Source: Polaromonas sp. AET17H-212 (lineage in GTDB: Bacteria > Pseudomonadota > Gammaproteobacteria > Burkholderiales > Burkholderiaceae_C). From it: a stretch of 64,000 bases of DNA. The stretch lies in contig NZ_NBZW01000001.1 of assembly GCF_002379085.1 (NCBI RefSeq), positions 124,001 to 188,000 on the forward strand. The letters run 5' to 3'. Within the stretch, counting starts at the first letter, position 1. The number at the start of each line of letters is the position of its first letter. A program made the translations under genes and the position numbers. The notes below the pieces were generated by a model. It saw only the letters and a list, made by a program, of their open reading frames with translations, did not search any database and was not told the DNA's origin. Of this stretch, positions 18,551 to 27,918 are shown piece by piece.

Positions 18551-19231
18551 TTGAAAATTCTGGTGATTGAAGACGAACCCAAGGCCGCCGCCTACCTACG
18601 CCAAGGGCTGACCGAAAGCGGTTATGCCGTCGAGGTGGCGTACAACGGTACGGACGGGCTGCACGCGGCGGCCAACGGTGACCATGGTTTGGTGATCCTG
18701 GACGTCATGCTGCCGGGGATCGACGGATTTGCCGTTCTGTCGGCGCTACGTACCTCCAAGCAAGTGCCAGTTTTGATGCTCACCGCCCGCGGCAAGACCG
18801 ACGACAAGGTGCGCGGCTTCGACCTGGGAGCCGATGACTACCTGGTCAAACCGTTTCAGTTTCCCGAGTTACTGGCTCGAGTCCGGGCCTTGCTCAAACG
18901 CGGCCAGCCCGTGACCGGGGAGCCGGTGCTGCGTGCAGCGGATCTGGAGATCGATCCCGTACGTCACCGCGCGACCCGCGCTGGCCAGCGCATCGACCTG
19001 TCAGCCAAGGAGTTTGCCTTGCTGACCCTTCTGGCCCAGAAAACCGGCGAAGTCCTCTCCAGAACTCAAATCGCCTCGCTGGTCTGGGATATTCACTTTG
19101 ATTCGGACACGAATGTAGTTGAAGTGGCGATACGACGGTTGCGCGCCAAGATCGACGATCCTTTCCAAGAAAAATTGATTCATACCGTGCGTGGCGTGGG
19201 CTATGTCCTGGAGCGCCGGGCCGTGTCGTGA
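18551..19231 (+). CDS. Heavy-metal OmpR-family response regulator (CopR/CusR-like)
   Basis: 226 residues from a TTG start preceded by GAGG at seven bases. Receiver domain [20 protein letters not shown] with phosphoacceptor Asp51 in VILDVMLPG and DDYLVKPF, then a winged-helix DNA-binding domain ending [20 protein letters not shown]. The [16 protein letters not shown] signature is typical of CopR/CusR/IrlR regulators of copper or silver genes. The stop overlaps the GTG start of the kinase gene (GTGA). Likely controls the divergent DUF4148-cusF unit and the downstream cupredoxin and oxidase genes. Confidence 0.9.
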   Translation: MKILVIEDEPKAAAYLRQGLTESGYAVEVAYNGTDGLHAAANGDHGLVILDVMLPGIDGFAVLSALRTSKQVPVLMLTARGKTDDKVRGFDLGADDYLVKPFQFPELLARVRALLKRGQPVTGEPVLRAADLEIDPVRHRATRAGQRIDLSAKEFALLTLLAQKTGEVLSRTQIASLVWDIHFDSDTNVVEVAIRRLRAKIDDPFQEKLIHTVRGVGYVLERRAVS

Positions 19232-20664
19232 AGCAACGCCTGTTCCCCGGCTTTTGGCTCAGAAATTCCCTGGCTGCGCGCATTGCGCTCGCCAGCGCCT
19301 TTTTTGGTCTTCTCATCACTGGCGGAGCCATCGTGGTCGGGTTCTATGCACTGACACATCAGCTTGATGCGCGGTCAGTAACAGAGCTGCTGGGCAAGCG
19401 TGACTTGGTGCTGCATGTTTTATCCGAAATTTCGTCACCGGAAGCGGTCAACCAGAACAAACACCGCTTTGGCGATCTGCTGATTGGGCACGATGACCTC
19501 CACTTGGCGCTGGTAGATCCCGCTAGCGGTCAAAGCGTGGCGAGCTTTTCTGCGATTGCGCAGCAATCCGTGTCTGCGCTGGACACCGGCCCGAACAGTT
19601 CCACGTCCGTTCACGCGTGGAGAGCGCCGACTGGTGAACGACTAAATGCCATTCACGGCATCGGTATGGCCGCCAATGGAAAGTCTGTGCGTTACTACCT
19701 GTCGCTGGATCGCCGGCACGACAGCCGATTACTGGCTGACTTCATCAAGGCAACTCTGCTGGGCTTGCCGATACTGCTACTCATCGTGGCGCTGGGCGCT
19801 TGGCTCATCGCGAGTACCAGTCTGGCACCTTTGCGGCGCTTCCATCGGCTGGCGGCATCCATCGGCGCACAGTCGCTCAGTCAGCGAATATCTTCCTCAG
19901 GTCTGCCCACGGAACTCTACGAACTTGCAGAAGAGTTCAACGGCATGATGGATCGCATCGATGCGGGTTACCGGCGACTGCAGGATTTCTCCGGTGAGCT
20001 CGCTCATGAAATGCGTACGCCGGTTGCAACGCTCATGGGGCGAACACAGGTGGCACTGTCCCACAAGCGCACATCCGCTGAATTCAGAGAAGTCCTGGAA
20101 GGCAACGTCGAAGAACTTGAGCGCCTGTCCCGCCTGATCGCCGACATGCTCTTTATTGCCCGCGCAGACCACAGCGAAACATTACTTCAGGGAGAGCTTC
20201 TGGAGCTTGCCCAGGAGACTCAACGAGTGGCCGATTACCTCTTGCTGATTGCTGAGGAGCGAGGGATTGCGGTGGAGGTGACGGGCACCGCGATGGTCAT
20301 GGCCGATCGCCTGTTGGTTGAGCGCGCGATCACCAACCTATTGTCCAATGCAATACGCCATGCCTTTGCGAATTCGAAGGTACGCATAGTGATCGTCTCG
20401 GACGGTGACTGCACCACCTTGGCGGTGACCAACCAGGGCGAGGGGATCGCTCGAGCCCATCTGGATCGCATCTTCGATCGCTTCTACCGCGTCGATGCCG
20501 CGCGCGCCCGCCTCGACGGCGGAACAGGACTGGGTCTGGCAATTGTGCGATCCATCATGTTGGCTCATGGCGGGCAGGTGATCGCAGACAGCCGACCGGG
20601 CGGCGAGACGACTTTCACGCTGGTATTTCCAGTAGCCGGTTTTCCTGCGCCGAAACTGGCCTGA
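19228..20664 (+). CDS. Heavy-metal sensor histidine kinase (CopS/CusS-like)
   Basis: 478 residues, GTG start overlapping the regulator stop. Two membrane segments (about 15-40 and 170-195) enclose a periplasmic sensor; the linker [20 protein letters not shown] is a HAMP domain; the phospho-His is in [16 protein letters not shown] (about residue 259); N-box [10 protein letters not shown], and [14 protein letters not shown] complete the ATPase. The heavy-metal-sensor kinase architecture and its partner predict sensing of periplasmic Cu/Ag. Confidence 0.9.
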   Translation: MKQRLFPGFWLRNSLAARIALASAFFGLLITGGAIVVGFYALTHQLDARSVTELLGKRDLVLHVLSEISSPEAVNQNKHRFGDLLIGHDDLHLALVDPASGQSVASFSAIAQQSVSALDTGPNSSTSVHAWRAPTGERLNAIHGIGMAANGKSVRYYLSLDRRHDSRLLADFIKATLLGLPILLLIVALGAWLIASTSLAPLRRFHRLAASIGAQSLSQRISSSGLPTELYELAEEFNGMMDRIDAGYRRLQDFSGELAHEMRTPVATLMGRTQVALSHKRTSAEFREVLEGNVEELERLSRLIADMLFIARADHSETLLQGELLELAQETQRVADYLLLIAEERGIAVEVTGTAMVMADRLLVERAITNLLSNAIRHAFANSKVRIVIVSDGDCTTLAVTNQGEGIARAHLDRIFDRFYRVDAARARLDGGTGLGLAIVRSIMLAHGGQVIADSRPGGETTFTLVFPVAGFPAPKLA

Positions 20665-20815
20665 AGTCCTGCATGACGAGGGTGAGTGCGAGGTGCAGGT
20701 CATCATTCCCGGTGAGCACCGCGCCTGCAGCGCAGCCGTATTCGCTGAGACCCTGTCGCAGGTATTCGGTCGGCCTGAGTTCGTCTTTGACCACAAAAAG
20801 ACACACGGGATTTTT
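20660..20815 (-). pseudogene. Relic of the 5' end of a second CopR-like response regulator
   Basis: On the minus strand the frame reads LFVVKDELRPTEYLRQGLSE, then GNDDLHLALT. This aligns with the start of CopR-type regulators (LxVVEDEPKTxEYLRQGLSE ... DGLHLAL). The phospho-site acidic pocket is altered (EDE to KDE), the start codon is lost, and the sequence then runs into the convergent kinase 3' end instead of a full receiver domain. It therefore looks like a decayed, truncated copy left between the kinase and the cupredoxin gene. Confidence 0.6.
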
Positions 20816-20846
20816 TACTTGTTTTACAGCCGCTTGTGTTTTCGGA

Positions 20847-20868
20847 GAGATTACAAATTTGTAATCTC
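20847..20868. promoter_or_regulatory. 22 bp perfect palindrome, candidate cop-box upstream of the cupredoxin gene
   Basis: GAGATTACAAATTTGTAATC plus TC is a perfect 22 bp inverted repeat. TTACA-N4-TGTAA half-sites resemble the boxes bound by heavy-metal OmpR-type regulators. It lies about 170 bp before the cupredoxin ATG and directly in front of the regulator relic. Confidence 0.55.
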
Positions 20869-21036
20869 CCGGTGGGTCTGGCGCAGGGTTCGGATATTTA
20901 AACTCGTGGTTTCTCAACCTGTGATCGACACGGATGACGCACTTTCGTCCCGATGGGCGAAAAATTCATGTCCAGGAAGTGCCCACATACGAAGCACTGA
21001 TTGTTTTTTCCTGCCACCGCCCTTGAAAGGTATTCA

Positions 21037-21549
21037 ATGAAATCAAGAAACATCCTGCTCTCTCTGCCTTGCGCCCTATTGTCCTTGTCCGCGATGGCGG
21101 CCGGAAACCACGCGGGTGACCATGGCGATGGCGCGATTGGCAAGCCCGGCCTCTCATCTAAAGTCACGCGCACAGTGATCGTTGATATGAAAGATGACAT
21201 GCGCTTCCACTCTTCAAACTTCAACGTCAAACAAGGTGAAACCATTCGCTTCATCGCCAAGAACTCCGGCAAGGTCAAGCACGAAATGGTGCTGGGTACC
21301 GAAAAGGATCTCCAGGACCACTATGAGGTGATGAAGAAAAACCCGGAGATGGAACACGCCGACGACAACATGGTCACCGTAGCGCCGGGTAAGAGCGGCG
21401 AGATCATCTGGCAGTTCACAAAGGCGGGCAAGGTTGACTTCGCCTGCCTGCAGCCCGGCCACTTTGACGCCGGTATGAAAGGGCTGGTGAATGTGGCAAG
21501 CAGCAAACTACCGCCAAAGAGTGACAGCCCTAACGGTCACAAACACTGA
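21037..21549 (+). CDS. Periplasmic cupredoxin (type I blue copper protein)
   Basis: 170 residues. Signal peptide MKSRNILLSLPCALLSLSAMA; His-rich N-terminus of the mature part (GNHAGDHGDG) and C-terminus (NGHKH). The cupredoxin fold shows the copper ligands: His in GKVKHEMVLG, then CLQPGHFDAGM, i.e. Cys, His and Met in the usual C-x4-H-x4-M spacing. It would carry electrons or buffer copper in the periplasm. AAAGG lies before the start and the 22 bp palindrome upstream suggests control by the Cop-type regulator. A multicopper oxidase gene follows 230 bp later. Confidence 0.85.
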   Translation: MKSRNILLSLPCALLSLSAMAAGNHAGDHGDGAIGKPGLSSKVTRTVIVDMKDDMRFHSSNFNVKQGETIRFIAKNSGKVKHEMVLGTEKDLQDHYEVMKKNPEMEHADDNMVTVAPGKSGEIIWQFTKAGKVDFACLQPGHFDAGMKGLVNVASSKLPPKSDSPNGHKH

Positions 21550-21781
21550 CCTATACGGCTGCCACTGGCGTTAGCCAGGTCGGCGCGCTCGGCATGTCCG
21601 TGGACTGAACCGGAATGGAAATGAGCGAAAACTCCGGTTTCTATGGCGCTCTGCGCATGCTGAGCAATTGGGCGTCATTTGCAGAGACATTTTTCGCCTG
21701 GCTGCTTAATCGAATGACGCATTGATTGCCGTCGGATCCGGTGAACTGGCGGGATAGCAGAAGCTTGTAAAGGGCAGTTAT

Positions 21782-23428
21782 ATGTTGCAAAGAAGACAGC
21801 TGTTTCAGTTTGCCGGTGTGGCGACCGTGGCCGCCGCTGGGGGCGCCGCCTGGATGTATTACGGATTGCCTCGTTCCGGGGCGCTGGCGGGCGGGCCGTT
21901 TCGCCACTATCCCTTCGATCCGGTGGCCGCAGAAAATTTCCAGCAGAAGCTGTTCATTCCTGTGGGCAGCGGGCCGTTCGGGGTACTCGATGTCGCCGGG
22001 CCCCTGAAAATACGCACCACCGCGGCGAGCTTCCCGCTGCTACCCGGCCGCGAATCCCCCTTCCTGCTGTACCAGACCGAGCAGGCGGGCAAGGCCTACC
22101 AGAACCCGATATTGCGCATCGAGAGCGGCGCGCGCTTCACGGCCAGCCTGGACAACGCGCTTGAGGAGCCGACCATCATCCACTGGCACGGCCTGCACAC
22201 GCCCGCCGCCATGGACGGCCATCCGGCAAGCACCATCGGCCCCGGTGGTCGCTACGCGTATGACTTCAAGGTCAGCAACCGCGGCGGCACTTACTGGTAC
22301 CACACCCACGCACACGAGCTGACCGCCGAGCAGGCCTACCACGGTCTGGCGAGTTTCTTCCTGGTGGACGACGACGACCAGCGCCGGCTGAGCAAGTCGC
22401 TTGACTTGCAACTCGGCGTCACCGACTTGCCCCTGGTCATCCAGGACAAGCAGTTCGACGCGCAGGGCAAGCTGTTGTACAAGCCTGATGCCCATGAAGC
22501 CATGATGGGCTGGCTCGGTGACATCGTGCTCGCCAATCTGACGCCCAACGCGGTGCAGGCCGTCACACCGCGCACCTACCGCCTGCGGTTGCTCAACGGG
22601 TCGAATGCGCGCATCTACCGGCTCGCCTTCGTCAAGGGCAAGACAACGCTGGACTTCACCGTCATCGGCACCGATGGCGGCCTGATCGAGCGGCCGGAAA
22701 CGGTGAGCGAAGCCTTTCTCGCGCCGGGCGAGCGCCTCGATGTGCTGTTCGACGCGGGCCAGGCGCAGCCCGGTGAGGACATCTTCCTCAGGAGCCTGGC
22801 GTTCGATGCGATGGAAAACGAAGGGCCTGCTGGCGGCATGGGCGGCATGGGCGGCATGGGCATGGGGCGGATGATGGCCAGCATGAGCTCGTCACGGCTG
22901 CCGCTGGGCGCGGAGTTCAACGTGTTGAAGCTGTCGGTGACGGCCGGCGAACGCGTTGTCGCCAAACTGCCAGCCACGTTGTCCCAGGTCAAGCCCATCC
23001 CTACCACCGGCGCCGCGCAGCGCAAGATCGAGCTGTCGATGGGACAGATGCGTTTCCTCATCAACGGACGCACCTTCCGCATGGACGAGATCGCGTTCGA
23101 CGTCAAACGCGGGGCGGTGGAAATCTGGAACATCAGCAACCCGACGCTGGGCATGCCACACCCGATGCACATCCACGGTTTTTCGTTCCAGGTGCTCGAA
23201 CGCATTGGCAGTCCGCCCCAGGTCGCGGCCACGGCGCGCTTCGGCCAGGGCCGCACCGTCAGCGACCTCGGCTGGAAAGACACCGTGCTGGTCTGGCCCG
23301 GCGAAACGGTGCGGGTGGCGATCGATTTCGCCCACGATTACCCCGGCGACCAGATCTATGTGTTCCATTGCCACAATCTGGAACACGAAGATGGCGGCAT
23401 GATGATCAACTTTCGCGTGCAAGCGTGA
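21782..23428 (+). CDS. Multicopper oxidase (CueO/CopA-oxidase-like)
   Basis: 548 residues. N-terminus MLQRRQLFQFAGVATVAAAG has a twin-Arg-like RRQLF followed by a hydrophobic stretch, suggesting Tat export with cofactor or an uncleaved anchor. All four copper motifs are present: HWHG (134-137), HTHAH (174-178), HPMHIHG (460-466) and HCHNLEHEDGGM (529-540). A Met/Gly-rich loop (about 351-372, GGMGGMGGMGMGRMM) recalls the Met-rich segment of CueO that binds Cu(I). It probably oxidises periplasmic Cu(I) to the less toxic Cu(II). Confidence 0.93.
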   Translation: MLQRRQLFQFAGVATVAAAGGAAWMYYGLPRSGALAGGPFRHYPFDPVAAENFQQKLFIPVGSGPFGVLDVAGPLKIRTTAASFPLLPGRESPFLLYQTEQAGKAYQNPILRIESGARFTASLDNALEEPTIIHWHGLHTPAAMDGHPASTIGPGGRYAYDFKVSNRGGTYWYHTHAHELTAEQAYHGLASFFLVDDDDQRRLSKSLDLQLGVTDLPLVIQDKQFDAQGKLLYKPDAHEAMMGWLGDIVLANLTPNAVQAVTPRTYRLRLLNGSNARIYRLAFVKGKTTLDFTVIGTDGGLIERPETVSEAFLAPGERLDVLFDAGQAQPGEDIFLRSLAFDAMENEGPAGGMGGMGGMGMGRMMASMSSSRLPLGAEFNVLKLSVTAGERVVAKLPATLSQVKPIPTTGAAQRKIELSMGQMRFLINGRTFRMDEIAFDVKRGAVEIWNISNPTLGMPHPMHIHGFSFQVLERIGSPPQVAATARFGQGRTVSDLGWKDTVLVWPGETVRVAIDFAHDYPGDQIYVFHCHNLEHEDGGMMINFRVQA

Positions 23429-23529
23429 AGGGCACTTCCCCTTTGGGGTTGAGTTTTTGCAGAGCAATTTTTGAATCGATGGCTGTCATTTCCAGTTTCA
23501 AGGATATTGACTGTGTGGATCTGCCTCAA

Positions 23530-23772
23530 AGTGCGTCGCTGTTTTCGCGATTTTGTTGCCTCGATTCCCAGCCAGGTGGACAGCATCTCGGCGTAGAACT
23601 CGAGCTTGCTTGAGCTGACCTGTCTTTCATAGCTGGGCTCAGTCTCATCTGAGCGTAGGTACTTCTTCGCTGTGTTGTGAGCCAGGCCTGTACGCCTTGA
23701 CATCTCGCGGATGGACATCTGATCTCGCAGTGCCCAACGCCTGCTGACATTCAATGTCGGCACGTCTATCAC
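23530..23772 (-). pseudogene. istA: Truncated IS21-family transposase IstA (N-terminal fragment)
   Basis: The fragment begins at a GTG (MIDVPTLNVSRRWALRDQMS) and carries the N-terminal helix-turn-helix MSIREMSRRTGLAHNTAKKY, then KLEFYAEMLSTWLGIEATKS and KQRRTLRQIH. IstA proteins are about 500 residues with a DDE domain; here the family sequence stops after about 80 residues and the frame runs on into non-homologous sequence next to the oxidase gene. It cannot be active. Confidence 0.8.
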
Positions 23773-23878
23773 TCCTGATTTCTCCCTGCTTTTAAAACTA
23801 GCAGGGGAGGGCCTATGTGGGTCAGGTTTGGATGAAAATTACCGCTCCAACGGGGTCAGTTTTCGACGGAATTCAACA
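23530..23878 (-). mobile_element. Remnant of an IS21-family insertion sequence (left end)
   Basis: The outer end near 23878 reads TGTTGAATTCCGTCGAAAAC on the minus strand and is followed by GACCC and a second related copy (CATCCAAACCTGACCC), the multiple terminal repeats expected at an IS21 left end. The truncated istA follows. The right part, including istB, is missing. The element abuts the stop codon of the neighbouring membrane-protein gene at 23880. Confidence 0.7.
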
Positions 23879-23879
23879 G

Positions 23880-24374
23880 TCATGTCATCGTTTTTACTCG
23901 CGGTAAACAAAATACAAAATGCCTTGATGTGAGTGCGATGGAAACTCCAAAAACGATGTGAATGACCAAGCTCGGATACATCACGGAGAAGCCAAGCGCC
24001 CAGGGGGTTTGATCCCCAAAAATCAGTGGCAGGGCGAAAGAATTGAGGACGACATAGTAGCCAAGGCCGTACATGGCGCCCACAGCCCATGCGGGAAGTC
24101 TTTTTTTCAGCAGGACAAGAAGCACGAGCAAGGGGGCGGCCGACAGCCAGCCGATGACGAAATGCTCGATGAACATCAACATTCGAAATGTCATCTCGGG
24201 AAGGTTGGTGAAAAATGCTTCGAGCAGTTTTTTCCCGTAGTGTCCAACGCGCAGCCCAAGAAGCTGGAACAAAAATCCGAAAGGAATCATCGCGATCGAT
24301 GCAATGGTTCCGGATCGAACCGACTCCCTGGCAAGCCCCTGGAGCAAGCTCTTTCGGTCCGGCGTACTTGTCAT
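23880..24374 (-). CDS. Uncharacterised four-TM inner membrane protein
   Basis: 164 residues with about four hydrophobic segments: IASIAMIPFGFLFQLLGLRV, MLMFIEHFVIGWLSAAPLLV, WAVGAMYGLGYYVVLNSFAL and MYPSLVIHIVFGVSIAL. Conserved-looking polar residues (EHFVIGW, GDQTPWALG, HIVFG) suggest a small family of unknown function. It ends two bases from the IS21 remnant, so the last residues (FCLPRVKTMT) could be native or scarred. It lies upstream of dsbG on the same strand; any link to the thiol cluster is only positional. Confidence 0.6.
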   Translation of the reverse strand: MTSTPDRKSLLQGLARESVRSGTIASIAMIPFGFLFQLLGLRVGHYGKKLLEAFFTNLPEMTFRMLMFIEHFVIGWLSAAPLLVLLVLLKKRLPAWAVGAMYGLGYYVVLNSFALPLIFGDQTPWALGFSVMYPSLVIHIVFGVSIALTSRHFVFCLPRVKTMT

Positions 24375-24409
24375 CCCTGGCCTCGTCGTGGTTGATTCAT
24401 TGACCAGGC

Positions 24410-25177
24410 TCAGCGTGGCCCGAGGATTTTGTTCAGCATGTCCGCAGACGGTGCGCCCTGCAAGGTTTTCAGGTTGCCATCGGCGTCTTTGTAAAGTGTC
24501 GTCGGCGTGGCGGAAAAGCCCAGTTGCTGCATCAACTCCTGGTTGGCGTCGAGTTGCGCGCGAACTGTTGGCGAAATTTGATCCAGGGGCTTCACGCCGC
24601 CGCTGCGGTGTTGCTGTTCATGCTGCGTCAGCGCGGCCTGTGGATCCTTGGCGGACAGGAGAGCCGCCGCTTTCCCCGGGCTGGTTGGCCCGAGAATGGC
24701 CACCATGACATGGCGCAGCTGAACCTTGCCGGCCGTCACCCAGGGCCGGGTATCGTTCCAGAGCTTGTTGCAGTAGGGGCAGTTGGGGTCGGTGAAGGTG
24801 TAAATGATGCGCGGGGCATTTTTGGCGCCATCGGCAATCCAGGTGCTGCCCTCCAGCTGCTTCCAGGTTTTCGCGGCCATGGGTTTGGCCACCAGCCGGT
24901 TCAGCGGTTCCTGGCTCAGGTCCACGCCTTTTGCATCGATCATGGAGCCGACGATCGCCTGTTTGCCGTCGGCGGTCAGGTAGATGGCCAGCGGCTGCTG
25001 CTCGATCATGGCGGCATAGCCGCTCAGTCCGCCGGGCGCATCGAATGTTCCGATCACCTCAACCCCCTTGGCTTCCAGCGCCTTGATCGGTGCGGGCCAG
25101 TCTTTGGCCTGTGCGCCCATCGCCATGCCGAGCAAGCCCAGAAAAACTGCAAATTGAACAACTGCTTTTTTGATCAT
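24410..25177 (-). CDS. dsbG: Thiol:disulfide interchange protein DsbG-like
   Basis: 255 residues. Signal peptide MIKKAVVQFAVFLGLLGMAMGAQA, an N-terminal dimerisation domain (AKDWPAPIKALEAKGVEVIG), then a thioredoxin fold with active site NCPYCNKLW in YTFTDPNCPYC and the cis-Pro segment SATPTTLYKDADG. DsbG/DsbC proteins isomerise disulfides or protect single cysteines from oxidation in the periplasm and are kept reduced by DsbD. It follows the TlpA-like gene by seven bases, and dsbD is the next gene upstream, so all three should be in one operon. Confidence 0.9.
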   Translation of the reverse strand: MIKKAVVQFAVFLGLLGMAMGAQAKDWPAPIKALEAKGVEVIGTFDAPGGLSGYAAMIEQQPLAIYLTADGKQAIVGSMIDAKGVDLSQEPLNRLVAKPMAAKTWKQLEGSTWIADGAKNAPRIIYTFTDPNCPYCNKLWNDTRPWVTAGKVQLRHVMVAILGPTSPGKAAALLSAKDPQAALTQHEQQHRSGGVKPLDQISPTVRAQLDANQELMQQLGFSATPTTLYKDADGNLKTLQGAPSADMLNKILGPR

Positions 25178-25184
25178 GGGAAAT

Positions 25185-26021
25185 CTATTCCTTGGTTGAG
25201 AAAGTGGTGCGCGTGCGCAATGGGTTTAATTTGCTGGCCAGCGAGGCGGCCGACAACTCGCCCAGGTGGGTATCGGCCAGTTGTCCGCTGGCATCGTAGA
25301 AGAGCGTGGTCGGCAGTCCCGTCGAGCCGACTGCGCGGCCCAGTTCGGCGCCGGGGTCGAGCACCACATTGGCCAGACTCAGTGCGCTGGCGCTCAGGTA
25401 GCGCAGGGCGGTCGCCGCGTCTTCGCTCTGGTTGGCGAAGACAAAAGTGATTCCGGTTTCCCGCTGCTGTGCCTCGGCGAGGACGGGCATTTCGCGGCGG
25501 CAGGGCGGGCACCAGCTGGCCCAGAGGTTGACCACCATGGGTTGGCCCTTGGCGAGCGCCGCGAGGTCTGTCGGCTCGCCTGCAAGCGTTGTCAACGCCA
25601 CGGTTGGCAGGGCCGGTCTGGGGGTGTTGTCGAAGGTGCCGAGCGCACCCGACATCGCTGCCCAGGCCAGCGCACCGGCGGTCAAGCCCAGGGCCAACGG
25701 TTTGCGCAGCGCCGCGCGGTGCCAGCCGTGCACGATCGCCACCAGCAAGGCCGCTGCCAGGCCGGCCCATGGTGAAAAGCCACCGTCGCGAATGTCCAGG
25801 ATGGACCACGGTGCGTCGCGGTACAGGTCAAACCATGTGGCGACGAAGGCAATGCGTGCGACCAGCAGTCCGGCCCACGCCATGTCGGACAAGACGTTGA
25901 CGATGCCCGCTTGCTGACGCCGCCCGGCCAGGTGGCCGACTCCGGCCGCCACCAGCAGGGACGCCAGCACGAGCAGATGGCTGACTTGCACGGAGAAGGG
26001 CCCCAGATTGACGTTGAGCAT
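25185..26021 (-). CDS. Membrane TlpA/thioredoxin-like protein with polytopic N-terminus
   Basis: 278 residues. The N-terminal ~125 residues contain about four hydrophobic segments (VSHLLVLASLLVAAGVGHLA, SDMAWAGLLVARIAFVATWF, GLAAALLVAIVHG) resembling the membrane part of prolipoprotein diacylglyceryl transferase. The C-terminal half is a thioredoxin domain: VNLWASWCPPCRREMPVLAE with a CPPC site and cis-Pro in STGLPTTLFYD. The periplasmic domain likely shuttles electrons between DsbD and client thiols. It starts directly after the dsbD stop (TGAATG). Confidence 0.88.
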   Translation of the reverse strand: MLNVNLGPFSVQVSHLLVLASLLVAAGVGHLAGRRQQAGIVNVLSDMAWAGLLVARIAFVATWFDLYRDAPWSILDIRDGGFSPWAGLAAALLVAIVHGWHRAALRKPLALGLTAGALAWAAMSGALGTFDNTPRPALPTVALTTLAGEPTDLAALAKGQPMVVNLWASWCPPCRREMPVLAEAQQRETGITFVFANQSEDAATALRYLSASALSLANVVLDPGAELGRAVGSTGLPTTLFYDASGQLADTHLGELSAASLASKLNPLRTRTTFSTKE

Positions 26022-27809
26022 TCAGGTTCCTTGTTTTGCACGCGCCAGGCGGGCGAGAAATTCGTCGGCATCGAGTTCGCCGATGATGCGCTCGGCACGG
26101 CGTTCCTTGCCATCGGGACCGATCAGCAGCATGGTCGGCGGTCCGAGAATCTGGTGGGCGCGCATCAGCGCCTGATCGTCCGCATTGTTGCCCGTCACGT
26201 CGGGGCGCAGCAATTGCATGCCGGCCAAAGCCTGTTGCACCCGCGGCTCGGCGAATACCTTGCGCTCGATCACGTCGCAGGACACGCACCATTCAGCGTA
26301 AAAATCTACCAGCGTCCACTGCCCGCGCTGTCCGGCCTCGGCGATACGGGTTTCGAGCGCTTGTTGTGTCTTGAGCGGCCCGAAGCGGGCCATGAAGTCA
26401 TTGCCGACCGCCGCCTGCGCGGGCGCGACGCCTCTTGCCTGGAAGGCCAGCGGCTGCAGGGGATTCTGGGCGCCTCCGGCTGCGCCGATCACCATCGCGC
26501 CGCCCCACAGGCCAAGCAGCAGCGCCAGGTAACGGGACATCAAGCGGGCACTTTCAGTGTGGAGCTTCTGACGCAGCGCCAGCAAACTCAGTGCGATGGC
26601 CAGCAACCAGGCGCCCCACAAGCCCAGCGTCAGCGCCGCAGGCAATACCCGCGCCACGAACACAATGGCGGTGCCGAGCAGGACAAAGCCGAACAGCGCC
26701 TTGACCCGGTTCATCCAGTCGCCGGGACGCGGCAGCAGCCGTGCGCCCAGCGTCCCGACCAGCAACAGCGGCACCCCCATGCCCATGCCCATGGCAAACA
26801 GGACCAGGGCGCCGGTCACGACATCGCCGGTATTGCCGATATAAAGCAGTGCACCGGCCAGGGGCGCGGTCATGCAGGGGCCGACCAGCAGCGCCGACAG
26901 CACGCCCATCGTGGCGGCGCCTGCCACCGTGCCGCCGCGCCGGCCCTGGCTGGCGTTGTTCAGGCGGTTGCGCAAAACGGCGGGCAGTTGCAGTTCATAA
27001 AAGCCGAACATGGCCAGCGCCAGCACGACAAACACCAGACCGAAGGTGCCCAGCACCCAGGGGTTCTGCAACACCGCCTGCAGATTGGCGCCGGCCAGCG
27101 CCGCCGCCGCGCCGACACCGGCATAAGTCAGCGCCATCGGCAGCACAAAGGCCAGCGAGAGAACAAAGCCGCGCCTGGGACTCGCGCCGCTGCCCGCGAT
27201 CAGGCTGGAGAGAATCGGCACCATCGGCAGCACGCAGGGCGTGAACGTCATCAGCAGGCCCAGGCCGAAGAACACGACAAGCATCCAGCCCATATTGATG
27301 CGCGACAGGCGTTCGGCCAGGTCCTGGTCTTCGCCGAGCGCGCCCGGGGGCGCCGGATTCAGGCGGGTCGCGGCCGGATCGGCCGGGGCTGCCGGCGTTG
27401 CCGCGACATCGGCCAGGTTGACGCGCCGGGTTTGCGGCGGGTAGCAAAGACCCGCATCGGCGCAGCCCTGCCAGCCGATGGTCAGCGCCCGGGCATCGGC
27501 CGCCTTGACCAGGACGCTGACCTGGTCGTGGTAAACCTCGCTTTCGCCGTAGGTTTCATCGGTTTTGAGCGTGCCGGCCGGCCACTTGACCTGCAGCGCA
27601 CCACCGACGGGGTCGGCTTCGACCTTCATTTGCTGGCGATAAAGGTAGTAGCCCTTGCCGATGTCCCAGTTCAGGCGCACCTGGCCGTCGCCATCCCGGC
27701 TGACGTTCAGGCGAAAAGCCTGATCCACCGGCAGGAATTCCTGCCCGGCGTGCGCCGGCAGAGCCCACAACACGGGCACCATCACGATCAAATACAACAA
27801 ACGCAGCAT
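26022..27809 (-). CDS. dsbD: Protein-disulfide reductase DsbD
   Basis: 595 residues from MLRLLYLIVMVPVLWALPAH, a signal peptide, with GAAGG upstream; longer starts are possible. The N-terminal domain contains GWQGCADAGLCYPPQT (the Cys pair of DsbD-alpha), the membrane domain has Cys in FTPCVLPMVPILSS and GPCMTAPLAG, and the C-terminal thioredoxin domain has DFYAEWCVSCDVIERK. DsbD passes electrons from cytosolic thioredoxin across the inner membrane to periplasmic Dsb proteins. It heads the dsbD-tlpA-dsbG operon and diverges from a two-component system. Scs-type copper-sensitivity loci have a comparable content. Confidence 0.92.
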   Translation of the reverse strand: MLRLLYLIVMVPVLWALPAHAGQEFLPVDQAFRLNVSRDGDGQVRLNWDIGKGYYLYRQQMKVEADPVGGALQVKWPAGTLKTDETYGESEVYHDQVSVLVKAADARALTIGWQGCADAGLCYPPQTRRVNLADVAATPAAPADPAATRLNPAPPGALGEDQDLAERLSRINMGWMLVVFFGLGLLMTFTPCVLPMVPILSSLIAGSGASPRRGFVLSLAFVLPMALTYAGVGAAAALAGANLQAVLQNPWVLGTFGLVFVVLALAMFGFYELQLPAVLRNRLNNASQGRRGGTVAGAATMGVLSALLVGPCMTAPLAGALLYIGNTGDVVTGALVLFAMGMGMGVPLLLVGTLGARLLPRPGDWMNRVKALFGFVLLGTAIVFVARVLPAALTLGLWGAWLLAIALSLLALRQKLHTESARLMSRYLALLLGLWGGAMVIGAAGGAQNPLQPLAFQARGVAPAQAAVGNDFMARFGPLKTQQALETRIAEAGQRGQWTLVDFYAEWCVSCDVIERKVFAEPRVQQALAGMQLLRPDVTGNNADDQALMRAHQILGPPTMLLIGPDGKERRAERIIGELDADEFLARLARAKQGT

Positions 27810-27852
27810 GAATGCCTTCACATCAAATGAAGCACCCATCTTTGCGTGCCCG

Positions 27853-27871
27853 GATTAAGGCTGCGTTAACG
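27853..27871. promoter_or_regulatory. Candidate response-regulator direct repeat between dsbD and the two-component system
   Basis: TTAAG at 27855 and TTAAC at 27866 are 11 bp apart, one helical turn, the arrangement bound by PmrA/QseB-type regulators. The site lies in the divergent dsbD / regulator intergenic region. Confidence 0.4.
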
Positions 27872-27918
27872 CCGGGATAATGAAAGGCCTGGATACTATC
27901 CGGCATGGAGGACAGGCC

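Noticed and set aside
25911..27830. 639-codon plus-strand frame
   Set aside because: Antisense to dsbD; Gln/His/Arg-rich shadow.
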